Assembly (NCBI GenBank): GCA_964291505.2
Contig: OZ220216.1
Location: forward strand, 1,426,001 to 1,490,000
DNA: 64,000 nucleotides
Source: Kistimonas sp964291505
GTDB taxonomy: Bacteria > Pseudomonadota > Gammaproteobacteria > Pseudomonadales > Endozoicomonadaceae
Direction of reading: 5' to 3'
The notes under the pieces were generated by a model, which saw only the letters and a program-made list of their open reading frames with translations, made no database searches and was not told the DNA's origin. The translations under genes and the position numbers were made by a program. Positions 17,452 through 25,199 of the stretch are shown here, in pieces; the stretch's first letter is position 1; each line of letters opens with the position of its first letter.

Positions 17452-20058
17452 ATGAAAAGTTCTGAATTACGGTCTGCTTTTCTGAATTATTTCAATAAGC
17501 AGGGACATGAAATTGTCGAAAGCAGTTCGCTGGTTCCCCATGATGACCCGACGCTGCTGTTTACCAATGCGGGCATGAACCAGTTCAAGGATGTGTTCTT
17601 GGGCCGGGAGCAGCGTCCTTATAGCCGTGCTACCACGTCCCAGCGTTGTGTCCGTGCCGGCGGTAAGCACAATGACCTGGAAAACGTCGGTTACACCGCC
17701 CGTCACCACACCTTCTTTGAAATGCTGGGTAACTTCAGCTTTGGTGATTACTTCAAGCGTGATGCCATTAAGTTCGCCTGGGAGTTTCTGACCGTTGAGC
17801 TGGGTATTCCGGAAGAAAAACTGTGGGTCACCGTCTACAAGGATGACCAGGAAGCGGAAGATATCTGGCTGAAAGAGATGAAAGTCAGCCCTGAGCGTTT
17901 CTCTCGCCTGGGTGAGAAGGATAACTTCTGGTCCATGGGCGATACCGGCCCCTGCGGACCGTGTAGTGAACTGTTCTATGACCATGGCCCGAATGTGGCC
18001 GGTGACCCGCCGGGTGGCCCGAACGATGATGGCGACCGCTACATCGAGATCTGGAACATGGTCTTCATGCAGTTTAACCGGACGGCTGATGGCGAAATGC
18101 ATCCGCTGCCGAAGCCATCCATTGATACCGGTATGGGCCTGGAGCGTATCGCTGCTGTAATGCAGGGCGTACACAGCAACTACGAGATTGACCTGTTCCA
18201 GACCCTGCTGGCAGAAGCCGGCCGTCTGCTGAACTGCCCGGATACTACCACCGCATCACTGCGTGTTATTGCTGACCATATCCGTTCCTGCGCTTTCCTG
18301 GTGGCTGATGGCATTCTGCCGTCCAACGATGGTCGGGGTTATACCCTGCGCCGTATTATCCGTCGCGCCTGCCGTCACGGACACAAGCTGGGTGCTCGCG
18401 AGCCGTTCTTTGCCCAGCTGGTGCCTGCGCTGATCGAAGCCATGGGTGATGCCGCGAATGTTGTGGCTGAGAACAAAGACCACGTGATGCGTGTTCTGCG
18501 TAAGGAAGAAGAGCAGTTTGCCCGTACGCTGGACAAGGGAATGAAGATCCTTGAGGACGACTTGGCAAACATCGACGGTACCGAAATCCCCGGTAAAACT
18601 GTGTTTACCCTGTATGACACCTACGGTTTCCCTGTTGATCTGACCCACGATATCGCCCGTGAGCGTGGCCTGACGCTGGACATGGACGGCTATGAAGTCT
18701 GCATGGAAGAGCAGCGCAACCTCGCACGTGCCGCCAGCCAGTTCGGGATGGATTATAACGATGTCCTGAAGATTGAAGGTGCGACCGAGTTCACCGGTTA
18801 TACCGCACTGGAAGGTGAAGAAATCGTTAAGGCGCTGTTCCGTGACGGCCAGCCGGTTGAGTCCGTTGGTGCGGGTGAGAAAGCCGTTATCGTAATGGAG
18901 CGTACCCCATTCTACGCCGAGTCAGGCGGTCAGGTGGGTGATGTTGGTCTGCTGCGTACGGAAACCGGCACATTCCGCGTGGATGATACCCGCAAGGAAT
19001 CCGATAACCACCTGCATCACGGTATCGTTGAAACGGGTGAGATTCGTGTGGGTGAGCGTTTGGGTGCGATGGTCAATGCTGAAAAGCGTATGGCGACAGC
19101 ACGCAACCACTCAGCCACCCACTTGCTGCATGCTGCCCTGCGTGAAGTGCTGGGTGACCATGTTCAGCAGAAAGGCTCTCTGGTAAACAGTGAGCGTCTG
19201 CGTTTTGACTTCTCACACTTTGAGCCGGTTTCCGCAGAACAGCTGCGCCAGATTGAGCGGATTGTGAACGAGCAGGTTCGCTCCAATACGCCGGTCAAAA
19301 CTGAACTGATGGATATGGACCAGGCACGGGCTGCCGGTGCCATGGCTCTGTTTGGCGAGAAGTACGGTGATGAAGTGCGCGTCCTGAGCATGGGCACCAG
19401 CGGTTTCTCTGTCGAACTCTGTGGTGGTACCCATGTTGAGCGTACCGGTGATATTGGCAGCCTGGTGGTTGTTGCAGAAACCGGTATTGCTGCCGGCGTT
19501 CGCCGGATTGAAGCATTGACCGGTGACGCCGCGCAGTCCTGGTATGAAAACCAGGAGCAGCGTATCCAGTCTGTAGCAGGCCTGGTAAAAGGCAGCCGTG
19601 AATCCGTAGTTAGCAAAGTCCAGACGCTGGTGGACCGTAACCGTGAGCTGGAAAAAGAGATTCAGCGACTGAAGCAGAAGCTTGCGTCTGCCGCGGGCAC
19701 CGATCTGGTGGCCGGTGCTGTTGAAGTAGCAGGTATCCGTGTGCTGGCAACTCGCCTTGACGGTGTTGATCCGAAATCCCTGCGGGATACCGTTGACCAG
19801 CTCAAGAACAAGCTGGAAAACGGCATCGTCATGCTGGCTGCTGTCGATGGTGACAAGGTGGCGCTGGCCGCTGGTGTGACCAAGGACCTGACTGACCGTG
19901 TGAAAGCCGGTGATCTGCTCAAAATGGTGGCAGAGAAGGTAGGCGGCAAGGGTGGTGGTCGTCCTGATTTTGCCCAGGGCGGTGGTTCCGATGTGCAGGC
20001 TTTGCCGGCGGCACTGGAATCCGTCAGCGGCTGGGTGGCGGATAAACTGGCCAGCTAG
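17452..20058 (+). CDS. alaS: Alanyl-tRNA synthetase
   Basis: Charges tRNA-Ala. 868 residues, close to E. coli AlaRS (876). The class II catalytic core opens with SSSLVPHDDPTLLFTNAGMN. The editing domain has the zinc-site elements HSATHLLHAAL and CGGTHVERTGDIG, and a C-Ala domain follows a coiled-coil stretch (NRELEKEIQRLKQKLASAAG). The ATG at 17452 is preceded by GGGAAGGTGAT. A TATAAT hexamer at 17361-17366 is a likely -10, though its -35 is poor. The position between recX and lysC-csrA follows the usual recA-recX-alaS-csrA order. Confidence 0.98.
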   Translation: MKSSELRSAFLNYFNKQGHEIVESSSLVPHDDPTLLFTNAGMNQFKDVFLGREQRPYSRATTSQRCVRAGGKHNDLENVGYTARHHTFFEMLGNFSFGDYFKRDAIKFAWEFLTVELGIPEEKLWVTVYKDDQEAEDIWLKEMKVSPERFSRLGEKDNFWSMGDTGPCGPCSELFYDHGPNVAGDPPGGPNDDGDRYIEIWNMVFMQFNRTADGEMHPLPKPSIDTGMGLERIAAVMQGVHSNYEIDLFQTLLAEAGRLLNCPDTTTASLRVIADHIRSCAFLVADGILPSNDGRGYTLRRIIRRACRHGHKLGAREPFFAQLVPALIEAMGDAANVVAENKDHVMRVLRKEEEQFARTLDKGMKILEDDLANIDGTEIPGKTVFTLYDTYGFPVDLTHDIARERGLTLDMDGYEVCMEEQRNLARAASQFGMDYNDVLKIEGATEFTGYTALEGEEIVKALFRDGQPVESVGAGEKAVIVMERTPFYAESGGQVGDVGLLRTETGTFRVDDTRKESDNHLHHGIVETGEIRVGERLGAMVNAEKRMATARNHSATHLLHAALREVLGDHVQQKGSLVNSERLRFDFSHFEPVSAEQLRQIERIVNEQVRSNTPVKTELMDMDQARAAGAMALFGEKYGDEVRVLSMGTSGFSVELCGGTHVERTGDIGSLVVVAETGIAAGVRRIEALTGDAAQSWYENQEQRIQSVAGLVKGSRESVVSKVQTLVDRNRELEKEIQRLKQKLASAAGTDLVAGAVEVAGIRVLATRLDGVDPKSLRDTVDQLKNKLENGIVMLAAVDGDKVALAAGVTKDLTDRVKAGDLLKMVAEKVGGKGGGRPDFAQGGGSDVQALPAALESVSGWVADKLAS

Positions 20059-20111
20059 TCAGAATTGCTGACCCGTTCACAGGGTTAGTCTGAAACAAGG
20101 GCTGTTTCGAC

Positions 20112-20140
20112 CCGTGGGGGATGTGGTACATTCCCCACGG
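20112..20140 (+). repeat. 13-bp hairpin immediately before lysC
   Basis: Arms CCGTGGGGGATGT / ACATTCCCCACGG with a GGT loop (one G-U pair). It ends 25 bases before the lysC ATG and is followed by AT-rich CTAATAAATAAAAG with no T-run, so it is not a standard terminator. It could end alaS transcripts weakly or act in the lysC leader. It does not resemble the lysine riboswitch. Confidence 0.6.
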
Positions 20141-20164
20141 CTAATAAATAAAAGTACTTACGAT

Positions 20165-21397
20165 ATGGCGTTGTTAGTTCAGAAGTTCGGTGGCACGTCG
20201 GTCGGCTCAGTCGAGCGAATAGAAGCCATTGCGGAAAAAGTACAGCGATTCAGAGAACAGGGGCACGATATTGTTGTCGTGGTATCCGCCATGTCTGGCG
20301 AAACCAATCGCCTCGTAGATCTTGCCCATCAAATGCATGATACGCCAACCCCCAGGGAGTTGGATGTCATCCTTTCTACCGGGGAGCAGGTGACTATCGC
20401 GCTCCTGTCCATGGCGCTTAACCGGCGTAACTGCCCGGCCAGGTCTTATACCGGCTGGCAGGTGGCTATCAAAACAGACAGTCAGCATAACAAAGCCCGT
20501 ATAGAAAGCATTGATACCCAGGCGATTCGTGCGGATCTGGATGCTGGCAGGGTAGTCGTTGTTGCTGGCTTTCAGGGGTTAGATAAAGACGGCAATATCA
20601 CCACGCTGGGGCGTGGCGGCTCCGATACCACGGCGGTGGCGCTGGCGGCGGCCCTTGAGGCGGATGAATGTCAGATCTATACCGATGTCGACGGTGTCTA
20701 TACTACTGACCCCCGTGTTGTTGAAGGTGCCCGGCGTCTGGATAAAATTACATTTGAAGAGATGCTGGAAATGGCCAGCCTCGGTTCAAAGGTTCTGCAG
20801 ATTCGCGCGGTGGAGTTTGCCGGTAAGTATAATGTGACCCTGCGGGTACTCCACAGCTTTGAGGAAGGCCCCGGGACGCTGATAACACTGGAGGAGCAGG
20901 ACGAGATGGAGCAGCCCGTTGTATCCGGAATTGCCTTTAACCGGGATGAAGCCAAGCTGACAATCAAGGGGGTGCCTGATATCCCCGGTGTTGCCTCCCG
21001 GATTTTGGGCCCGATCAGCAAGGCCAATGTCGAAGTCGACATGATTGTGCAGAACGTGGCCGATGATAAATCCACGGATTTCACGTTCACCGTGCACCGC
21101 AACGATTTCCAGAAAGCATTGGCCGTGGTGGGGAATACCTCGGATGAACTGGGTGCCCGTGAGTTTGACGGTGACAACCGGATTGCCAAGGTGTCCATTG
21201 TCGGGGTTGGCATGCGGTCCCATGCCGGTGTCGCGACGCGGATGTTTGAGGCGCTGGCCGCTGAAGGTATCAATATCCAGATTATCTCTACCTCAGAGAT
21301 CAAGGTATCCGTTGTAATCGCGGAGAAGTACCTCGAGTTGGCTGTCAGAGCTTTGCATTCGGCCTTTGAGCTGGACCAGGAACCCACTGCAGAGTAA
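20165..21397 (+). CDS. lysC: Aspartate kinase
   Basis: Phosphorylates aspartate, the first step to lysine, methionine and threonine. 410 residues from the ATG at 20165, where the family start MALLVQKFGGTSVG begins; upstream frame extension to 20114 covers the hairpin and is rejected. The kinase domain contains GRGGSDTTAVALAAAL and YTDVDGVYTTDPR. Two C-terminal ACT domains (about residues 260-400) end with GINIQIISTSEIKVSVVI, the effector-binding signature of lysine/threonine-inhibited enzymes. It is the single-chain Pseudomonas type without a homoserine dehydrogenase fusion. It sits between alaS and csrA, as in Pseudomonas. Confidence 0.97.
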   Translation: MALLVQKFGGTSVGSVERIEAIAEKVQRFREQGHDIVVVVSAMSGETNRLVDLAHQMHDTPTPRELDVILSTGEQVTIALLSMALNRRNCPARSYTGWQVAIKTDSQHNKARIESIDTQAIRADLDAGRVVVVAGFQGLDKDGNITTLGRGGSDTTAVALAAALEADECQIYTDVDGVYTTDPRVVEGARRLDKITFEEMLEMASLGSKVLQIRAVEFAGKYNVTLRVLHSFEEGPGTLITLEEQDEMEQPVVSGIAFNRDEAKLTIKGVPDIPGVASRILGPISKANVEVDMIVQNVADDKSTDFTFTVHRNDFQKALAVVGNTSDELGAREFDGDNRIAKVSIVGVGMRSHAGVATRMFEALAAEGINIQIISTSEIKVSVVIAEKYLELAVRALHSAFELDQEPTAE

Positions 21398-21944
21398 TGC
21401 GTCGCGGCGTTTTTCGTCCCGTACAAATACTCATGGAAATAGCGGTTGTTGATATTAGACTGTCGCTGTACATAGTTTGATCTATAGCGGAAACGGGTAA
21501 GACCGCATGTCTGATCGTGGCGGTCTGCCTGGTGTGTTAGGGATTGGTGCGGCTTGGCCTGATAGCGTTTAACAGTGATTTGATGCTGCTGCGCAGGATA
21601 GCACGTCAGGATTTGCGTCAACGAATAACGATAGTGAGCTATGATGGTGCGGACCGGATAGTCGCACAGGGAGATTGCCAGAGACATGCGCGGATTTATT
21701 CCCGCGCGGTGCTCCCGAAAGTTAGCGGAGTGTTTGAAGAGTAGGGAATATGCGGGAATCTGTTGCCAAACTTCAGACCTGTATTAATCTTATTGCTTCG
21801 GTGATATGGCACTGGCCGATTCATGGGGGTCCTGCACAGGGCTGCTGAATCAGTGAAGTGGTATGCGCTGATTAATTCGACAAGCACAAACTGGCAGATG
21901 AATAGACGATCATTGTTTGTTGGTTTTGAGACAAGGAGATTGTA
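21398..21944. other. 547-bp intergenic region lysC / csrA
   Basis: The longest stretch without a convincing gene in the window. A 66-codon plus-strand frame (21544-21744) has no recognisable features. A GCGCGG...CCGCGC inverted repeat lies near 21689-21710. GGA trinucleotides occur somewhat often but not clearly more than chance. I expect csrA promoters and leader here; a small RNA is possible but unproven. Confidence 0.4.
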
Positions 21945-22193
21945 ATGCTGATTCTGACACGCCGTGTTGGTGAGACCCTGATGGTAGGTGATGATGTCAC
22001 GGTTACTGTTCTTGGGGTGAAGGGTAACCAGGTGCGGATCGGCGTCAATGCACCGAAGGAAGTGGCAGTCCACCGTGAAGAGATCTATCAGCGCATCCAG
22101 AAAGAAAAGGAAGATAGGGACGGCCATCATTCGGGCAACCGCCAAACCTGGGTTCATGAAGTTGCAGAAGAGGAAGGCGAAGAACAGTTCTGA
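21945..22193 (+). CDS. csrA: Carbon storage regulator CsrA with extended C-terminus
   Basis: RNA-binding homodimer that binds GGA motifs in mRNA leaders and controls carbon flow, motility and virulence. Residues 1-50 are the conserved core (MLILTRRVGETLMVGDDV, then RIGVNAPKEVAVHREEIYQRI). The protein is 82 residues, about 20 longer than the usual 61-65, with a polar tail containing HHSGNRQTWVHE and the acidic end AEEEGEEQF. The ribosome site AAGGAG itself contains GGA, consistent with autoregulation as in E. coli. The tRNA-Ser/Arg genes follow directly, the same order as csrA-serV-argV in E. coli. Confidence 0.95.
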   Translation: MLILTRRVGETLMVGDDVTVTVLGVKGNQVRIGVNAPKEVAVHREEIYQRIQKEKEDRDGHHSGNRQTWVHEVAEEEGEEQF

Positions 22194-22235
22194 GTCGTGG
22201 TTTTAAAGTCGAAGTGTTCAGTCTGAAAAAACACT

Positions 22236-22262
22236 TTGCAAACGTCGGGAATCTGGTAATAT
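22236..22262 (+). promoter_or_regulatory. Possible promoter of the tRNA cluster
   Basis: TTGCAA (22236-22241) and TAATAT (22257-22262) lie just upstream of the first tRNA. The spacer is 15 bp, shorter than ideal, so the assignment is tentative. Confidence 0.35.
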
Positions 22263-22277
22263 AGCGCTCGATTCCGA

Positions 22278-22368
22278 GGTGAGGTGGCCGAGTGGCTGAA
22301 GGCGCTCCCCTGCTAAGGGAGTATACGTTAATCGCGTATCGAGGGTTCGAATCCCTCCCTCACCGCCA
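22278..22368 (+). tRNA. tRNA-Ser(GCU)
   Basis: 91 nt, class II tRNA with a long variable arm. Acceptor arms GGTGAGG / CCTCACC pair fully, the anticodon loop is CTGCTAA (anticodon GCU, codons AGC/AGU), the T loop is GTTCGAATC and CCA is encoded. Confidence 0.97.
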
Positions 22369-22434
22369 GGACATCAAACGTTCGAAGACGACGTGAAAGA
22401 GTTCTTGATTTTCTCTTCTTAAGTCTTATTCTAA

Positions 22435-22511
22435 GCGTCCGTAGCTCAGCTGGATAGAGTACCTGGCTACGAACCAGGCGGTCGGAGGTTCGAATCCTCC
22501 CGGACGCGCCA
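22435..22511 (+). tRNA. tRNA-Arg(ACG)
   Basis: 77 nt. Acceptor arms GCGTCCG / CGGACGC, D arm AGCTCAGCTGGATAGAGT, anticodon loop CTACGAA (ACG, normally edited to ICG by TadA), T loop GTTCGAATC, encoded CCA. It lies between the two tRNA-Ser copies. Confidence 0.97.
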
Positions 22512-22515
22512 TTTT

Positions 22516-22538
22516 AACCCGCCCAGTTGCGGGTTTTT
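22516..22538 (+). terminator. Terminator after tRNA-Arg
   Basis: Short stem AACCCGC / GCGGGTT with a CCAGTT loop followed by TTT. It is positioned between tRNA-Arg and the second tRNA-Ser. Confidence 0.65.
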
Positions 22539-22551
22539 AATGAAATAATAC

Positions 22552-22642
22552 GGTGAGATGGCCGAGTGGCTGAAGGCGCTCCCCTGCTAAGGGAGTATAC
22601 GTTAATCGCGTATCGAGGGTTCGAATCCCTCTCTCACCGCCA
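22552..22642 (+). tRNA. tRNA-Ser(GCU), second copy
   Basis: 91 nt, identical to the copy at 22278 except at base pair 7:66 of the acceptor stem, which is A-T here (GGTGAGA / TCTCACC) and G-C there. The change is compensatory, so both are likely functional. Anticodon GCU, CCA encoded. Confidence 0.97.
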
Positions 22643-22647
22643 TAAAG

Positions 22648-22681
22648 AAAAAGCCCTGCATTTAATGCAGGGCTTTTTTTA
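22648..22681 (+). terminator. Terminator of the tRNA cluster
   Basis: Stem AAGCCCTGCAT / ATGCAGGGCTT with a TTA loop and a long T-run on the plus strand. It ends the csrA-side tRNA transcript before hemG. Confidence 0.9.
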
Positions 22682-22809
22682 TTTCTGTATTTTTATCCTA
22701 TTGATTGCTTCTAATTTCGGCAAGATTTGATTCAAGTAAATAAATTGCGTGCCTGTTTCCTGTACAACGCGGTTTAAAATAGAACTATGCGTTGAATCAG
22801 GAGAATCCA

Positions 22810-23400
22810 ATGGCCCAGCATTTATTGCTTTATGCATCTCGTGATGGTCAGACTGAAAAAATCGCACATGTTATTGCGTCTGAGTTAAAACAGTGCGGTC
22901 AGGCGGTGGAATGTCTTTCATTGGAAGAGGGGGCTGCTCATTTTAATCTGGATCAATATGATTCAATATTAATCGGCTCCCCGATACGTTATGGCCACCA
23001 TTTGCCCGAGGTGTTCGATTTTATCAGACAGCATGAAACATTTCTGAATCAGCATCCATCCGGATTTTTCAGTGTTAACCTGACTGCCCGTAAACCTGAA
23101 AAAAACAGACCCGAAACAAATTCTTATCTACAGAAATTTCTGGGGAAAATCACCTGGAAACCTGGCATGACCGGTGTGATGGCAGGGTCGCTACTCTATA
23201 GCCGTTATCGCTGGTTTGATCGTGTCATGATTCAACTCATCATGAAGATAACGGGCGGTAATACAGATACCAGTAAGGATATTGAGTATACCGACTGGGA
23301 TGCTGTGCAGCAGTTTGCGCGACAGTATTCAGATTATCTGAAGGAAAGCACCGTAAGCAGTAATGATAGTGCGTGTTGCAGCAAGCCTGCCGATGCCTGA
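22810..23400 (+). CDS. hemG: Menaquinone-dependent protoporphyrinogen IX dehydrogenase HemG (flavodoxin fold)
   Basis: Oxidises protoporphyrinogen IX to protoporphyrin IX in heme synthesis, passing electrons to quinone. 196 residues from the ATG at 22810 with AGGAG seven bases upstream. The N-terminal flavodoxin FMN loop is LLYASRDGQTEKIA. The second FMN element is ILIGSPIRYGHHLPEV, and the HemG-specific long loop region (residues about 100-140, ending in a basic/aromatic YSRYRWFDRVMIQLIMKITGG) is present. The C-terminus has a short cysteine-containing tail (ACCSKPADA). Its own promoter follows the tRNA terminator; no other heme gene is adjacent. Confidence 0.92.
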   Translation: MAQHLLLYASRDGQTEKIAHVIASELKQCGQAVECLSLEEGAAHFNLDQYDSILIGSPIRYGHHLPEVFDFIRQHETFLNQHPSGFFSVNLTARKPEKNRPETNSYLQKFLGKITWKPGMTGVMAGSLLYSRYRWFDRVMIQLIMKITGGNTDTSKDIEYTDWDAVQQFARQYSDYLKESTVSSNDSACCSKPADA

Positions 23401-23433
23401 GTGATAGGCTTGCTGCATGGTGGCCGGGTGGTT

Positions 23434-23553
23434 CTATTGTTTGATCTTTTGAGCGCTTTGATAGCGATGTGTATCAATTGCGAGAGGGGTAAGAAGAATA
23501 GCGCCATAGGCTACAGGGAGCAGCAGTGACACCGCGAGTATAAACAGATCCAT
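23434..23553 (-). CDS. 39-residue predicted membrane protein, unknown
   Basis: Begins MDLFILAVSLLLPVAYGAIL and continues hydrophobic to about residue 26, then ends in a polar tail (DTHRYQSAQKIKQ). It would be a single-span small membrane protein. The start is well supported: GGAGG lies seven bases upstream of the ATG on the minus strand. The frame is open further upstream to 23649, but that extension would cross the start region of the divergent peptidase gene. I do not recognise the family. It is convergent with hemG and divergent from the LytM peptidase. Confidence 0.55.
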   Translation of the reverse strand: MDLFILAVSLLLPVAYGAILLTPLAIDTHRYQSAQKIKQ

Positions 23554-23576
23554 GTTGATACCTCCATCTGGTGGTG

Positions 23577-23615
23577 TTAACCCAGTTTTCTTACTATAGG
23601 AGTAATGTGGGTTAA
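23577..23615. repeat. Inverted repeat in the divergent promoter region
   Basis: Arms TTAACCCA (23577-23584) and TGGGTTAA (23608-23615), perfect 8 bp, separated by 23 bp containing TACTATAG, a possible -10. It lies between the minus-strand small membrane protein and the plus-strand peptidase. It could be an operator; chance occurrence is not excluded. Confidence 0.4.
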
Positions 23616-23635
23616 TGTCATGTCCGGGGGTGTTT

Positions 23636-24472
23636 GTGACGATTCTCAATAAATGTTGGTTTGCTGCCGCTATTCTGCTGCAGGCTTTGACGGTTTCGGC
23701 GAACAGCGGTGAGCCGTTGACGCAGGGCGCTTTGTATAAAGGGGTTGTGCAACCCGGTTCTGTCGTTTATTACAGGGATAAAGAAGTCCCGGTTACAGCG
23801 GATGGACAGTTTGTGCTGGGGTTTGGGCGTGATGCGAAATTGAAGCAGTCTTACACAGTGATTGCACCGGATGGTGAAAAGACTGAGAAAGCATTGACGC
23901 TGGAAGCACGTGAATATCGGATTCAACGCATAGAAGGTGTGGCGCAAAAGTATATGGCACCATCTAAAGCCCACTTAAAGCGTGTTCGCCATGAAAACAG
24001 TCTTGTAAGAAAAGCCCGGGAAGTGGATTCTGAACTTCATGCCTTTCTGGACGGATTTATCTGGCCTTTAGTTGGACCGGTGACCGGTGTATACGGCAGT
24101 CAGCGTGTATTTAATGGGGAGCCTCGTCGTCCTCATTTTGGCGTTGATGTGGCTGCGCCAACCGGTACTCCTGTCAAATCACCTGCCGATGGTCGTGTTG
24201 TCCTGTATCACCCGGATATGTATTTCTCTGGCGGTACAATGATCATTGATCATGGCTATGGCATCACCAGTTCGTTCCTGCACCTAAGTAAGTCTCTGGT
24301 TAAAGAAGGTGATTTTGTCCGTCAGGGGCAAGCTGTGGCGGAGGTTGGTGCAACTGGCCGGGTTACCGGCGCTCATCTCGACTGGCGCCTGAACTGGTAC
24401 CAGGTTCGGTTGGATCCACAGCTGGTTGTTCCTCCAATGGAACAGGTTCAGAGCGCGCCGGCAGCCAAGTAA
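23636..24472 (+). CDS. Secreted M23/LytM-family metallopeptidase
   Basis: Predicted periplasmic peptidoglycan peptidase. From the GTG at 23636 (GGGG six bases upstream) it has 278 residues with a clean signal peptide ending LTVSA. An ATG at 23615 is an alternative start but makes a less typical signal. An N-terminal beta-rich region (about 30-100) precedes a basic helical linker and the C-terminal LytM domain, with the zinc-site motif RPHFGVDVAAPTGTPV. The second motif reads GAHLDWRLNW instead of the more common HLH, a variant I associate with a proteobacterial subgroup. Unlike NlpD upstream, the first metal-binding His and Asp are kept, so it is probably active. msrA follows 22 bp later. Confidence 0.85.
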   Translation: MTILNKCWFAAAILLQALTVSANSGEPLTQGALYKGVVQPGSVVYYRDKEVPVTADGQFVLGFGRDAKLKQSYTVIAPDGEKTEKALTLEAREYRIQRIEGVAQKYMAPSKAHLKRVRHENSLVRKAREVDSELHAFLDGFIWPLVGPVTGVYGSQRVFNGEPRRPHFGVDVAAPTGTPVKSPADGRVVLYHPDMYFSGGTMIIDHGYGITSSFLHLSKSLVKEGDFVRQGQAVAEVGATGRVTGAHLDWRLNWYQVRLDPQLVVPPMEQVQSAPAAK

Positions 24473-24494
24473 TGCGATCAATGGAGGTGTGGTA

Positions 24495-25133
24495 ATGGCG
24501 GGTATCACTGTGCTGGTGTCGAGGGAAGAGGCGTTGCCCGGGCGCGATAGTCCTTTAACGATCAGTGAAAAACATTGGGTTAATGGTCATGCCATGACGC
24601 CTCCCTGGCCGGATGGATACGATGTCGCTGTGTTTGGTATGGGATGTTTTTGGGGAGCAGAGCGGCTGTTTTGGAAGCAACCCGGTGTCTATGTCACAAT
24701 GGTTGGGTATAGCGGCGGCTTTACCCCGAACCCTACTTACGAAGAAGTCTGCACAGGTTATACGGGTCACGCTGAAGTGGTTCGTGTCATCTTTAATCCT
24801 GATCAAATCAGCTACGAGCAATTGCTGGCCGTATTCTGGGAAAATCACGATCCCACCCAGGCGATGCGACAGGGAAATGATATTGGTACCCAATACCGTT
24901 CAGCGATTTATACCACCGGTTCAGAACAACAAGATAAGGCTGAACAATCGCTTCGGGCGTATCAGCAGGCATTGAATGGTATTGGCAATAATGTCATCGC
25001 AACAGAAATTCTCCCATCTGGAGAATTCTATTATGCGGAGGATTATCACCAGCAATATCTTGCCAAGAATCCTGGTGGTTATTGTGGCCTGGGAGGGGTG
25101 GGTGTTTGTTATCCCGGGAAAATAAGCCAGTAG
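24495..25133 (+). CDS. msrA: Peptide methionine (S)-S-oxide reductase MsrA
   Basis: Reduces methionine S-sulfoxide in proteins using thioredoxin. 212 residues from the ATG at 24495 with GGAGGTG upstream, the same length as E. coli MsrA; the frame upstream overlaps the peptidase gene and is rejected. The catalytic motif is GMGCFWGAERLFW with C51, and GYSGGFTPNPTYEEVCTGYTGHAEVV follows. Resolving-cysteine region PGGYCGLGGVGVCYPG is at the C-terminus. It is probably co-transcribed with the upstream peptidase. Confidence 0.97.
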   Translation: MAGITVLVSREEALPGRDSPLTISEKHWVNGHAMTPPWPDGYDVAVFGMGCFWGAERLFWKQPGVYVTMVGYSGGFTPNPTYEEVCTGYTGHAEVVRVIFNPDQISYEQLLAVFWENHDPTQAMRQGNDIGTQYRSAIYTTGSEQQDKAEQSLRAYQQALNGIGNNVIATEILPSGEFYYAEDYHQQYLAKNPGGYCGLGGVGVCYPGKISQ

Positions 25134-25199
25134 GCGGTTAAAGCTTTTGAGCCGACCAGAAGGTCGGCTGATTGTTGTTATGGCAGAACGATTTCTGCA

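Noticed and set aside
20698..21687. Long minus-strand frame overlapping lysC
   Set aside because: 329 codons with Ser/Thr/Arg composition typical of an antisense shadow of lysC; no family features.
21398..21944. CsrB-like small RNA upstream of csrA
   Set aside because: About a dozen GGA motifs on the plus strand, close to what chance gives for this length and composition, and no repeated hairpins with GGA loops or a terminator were found.
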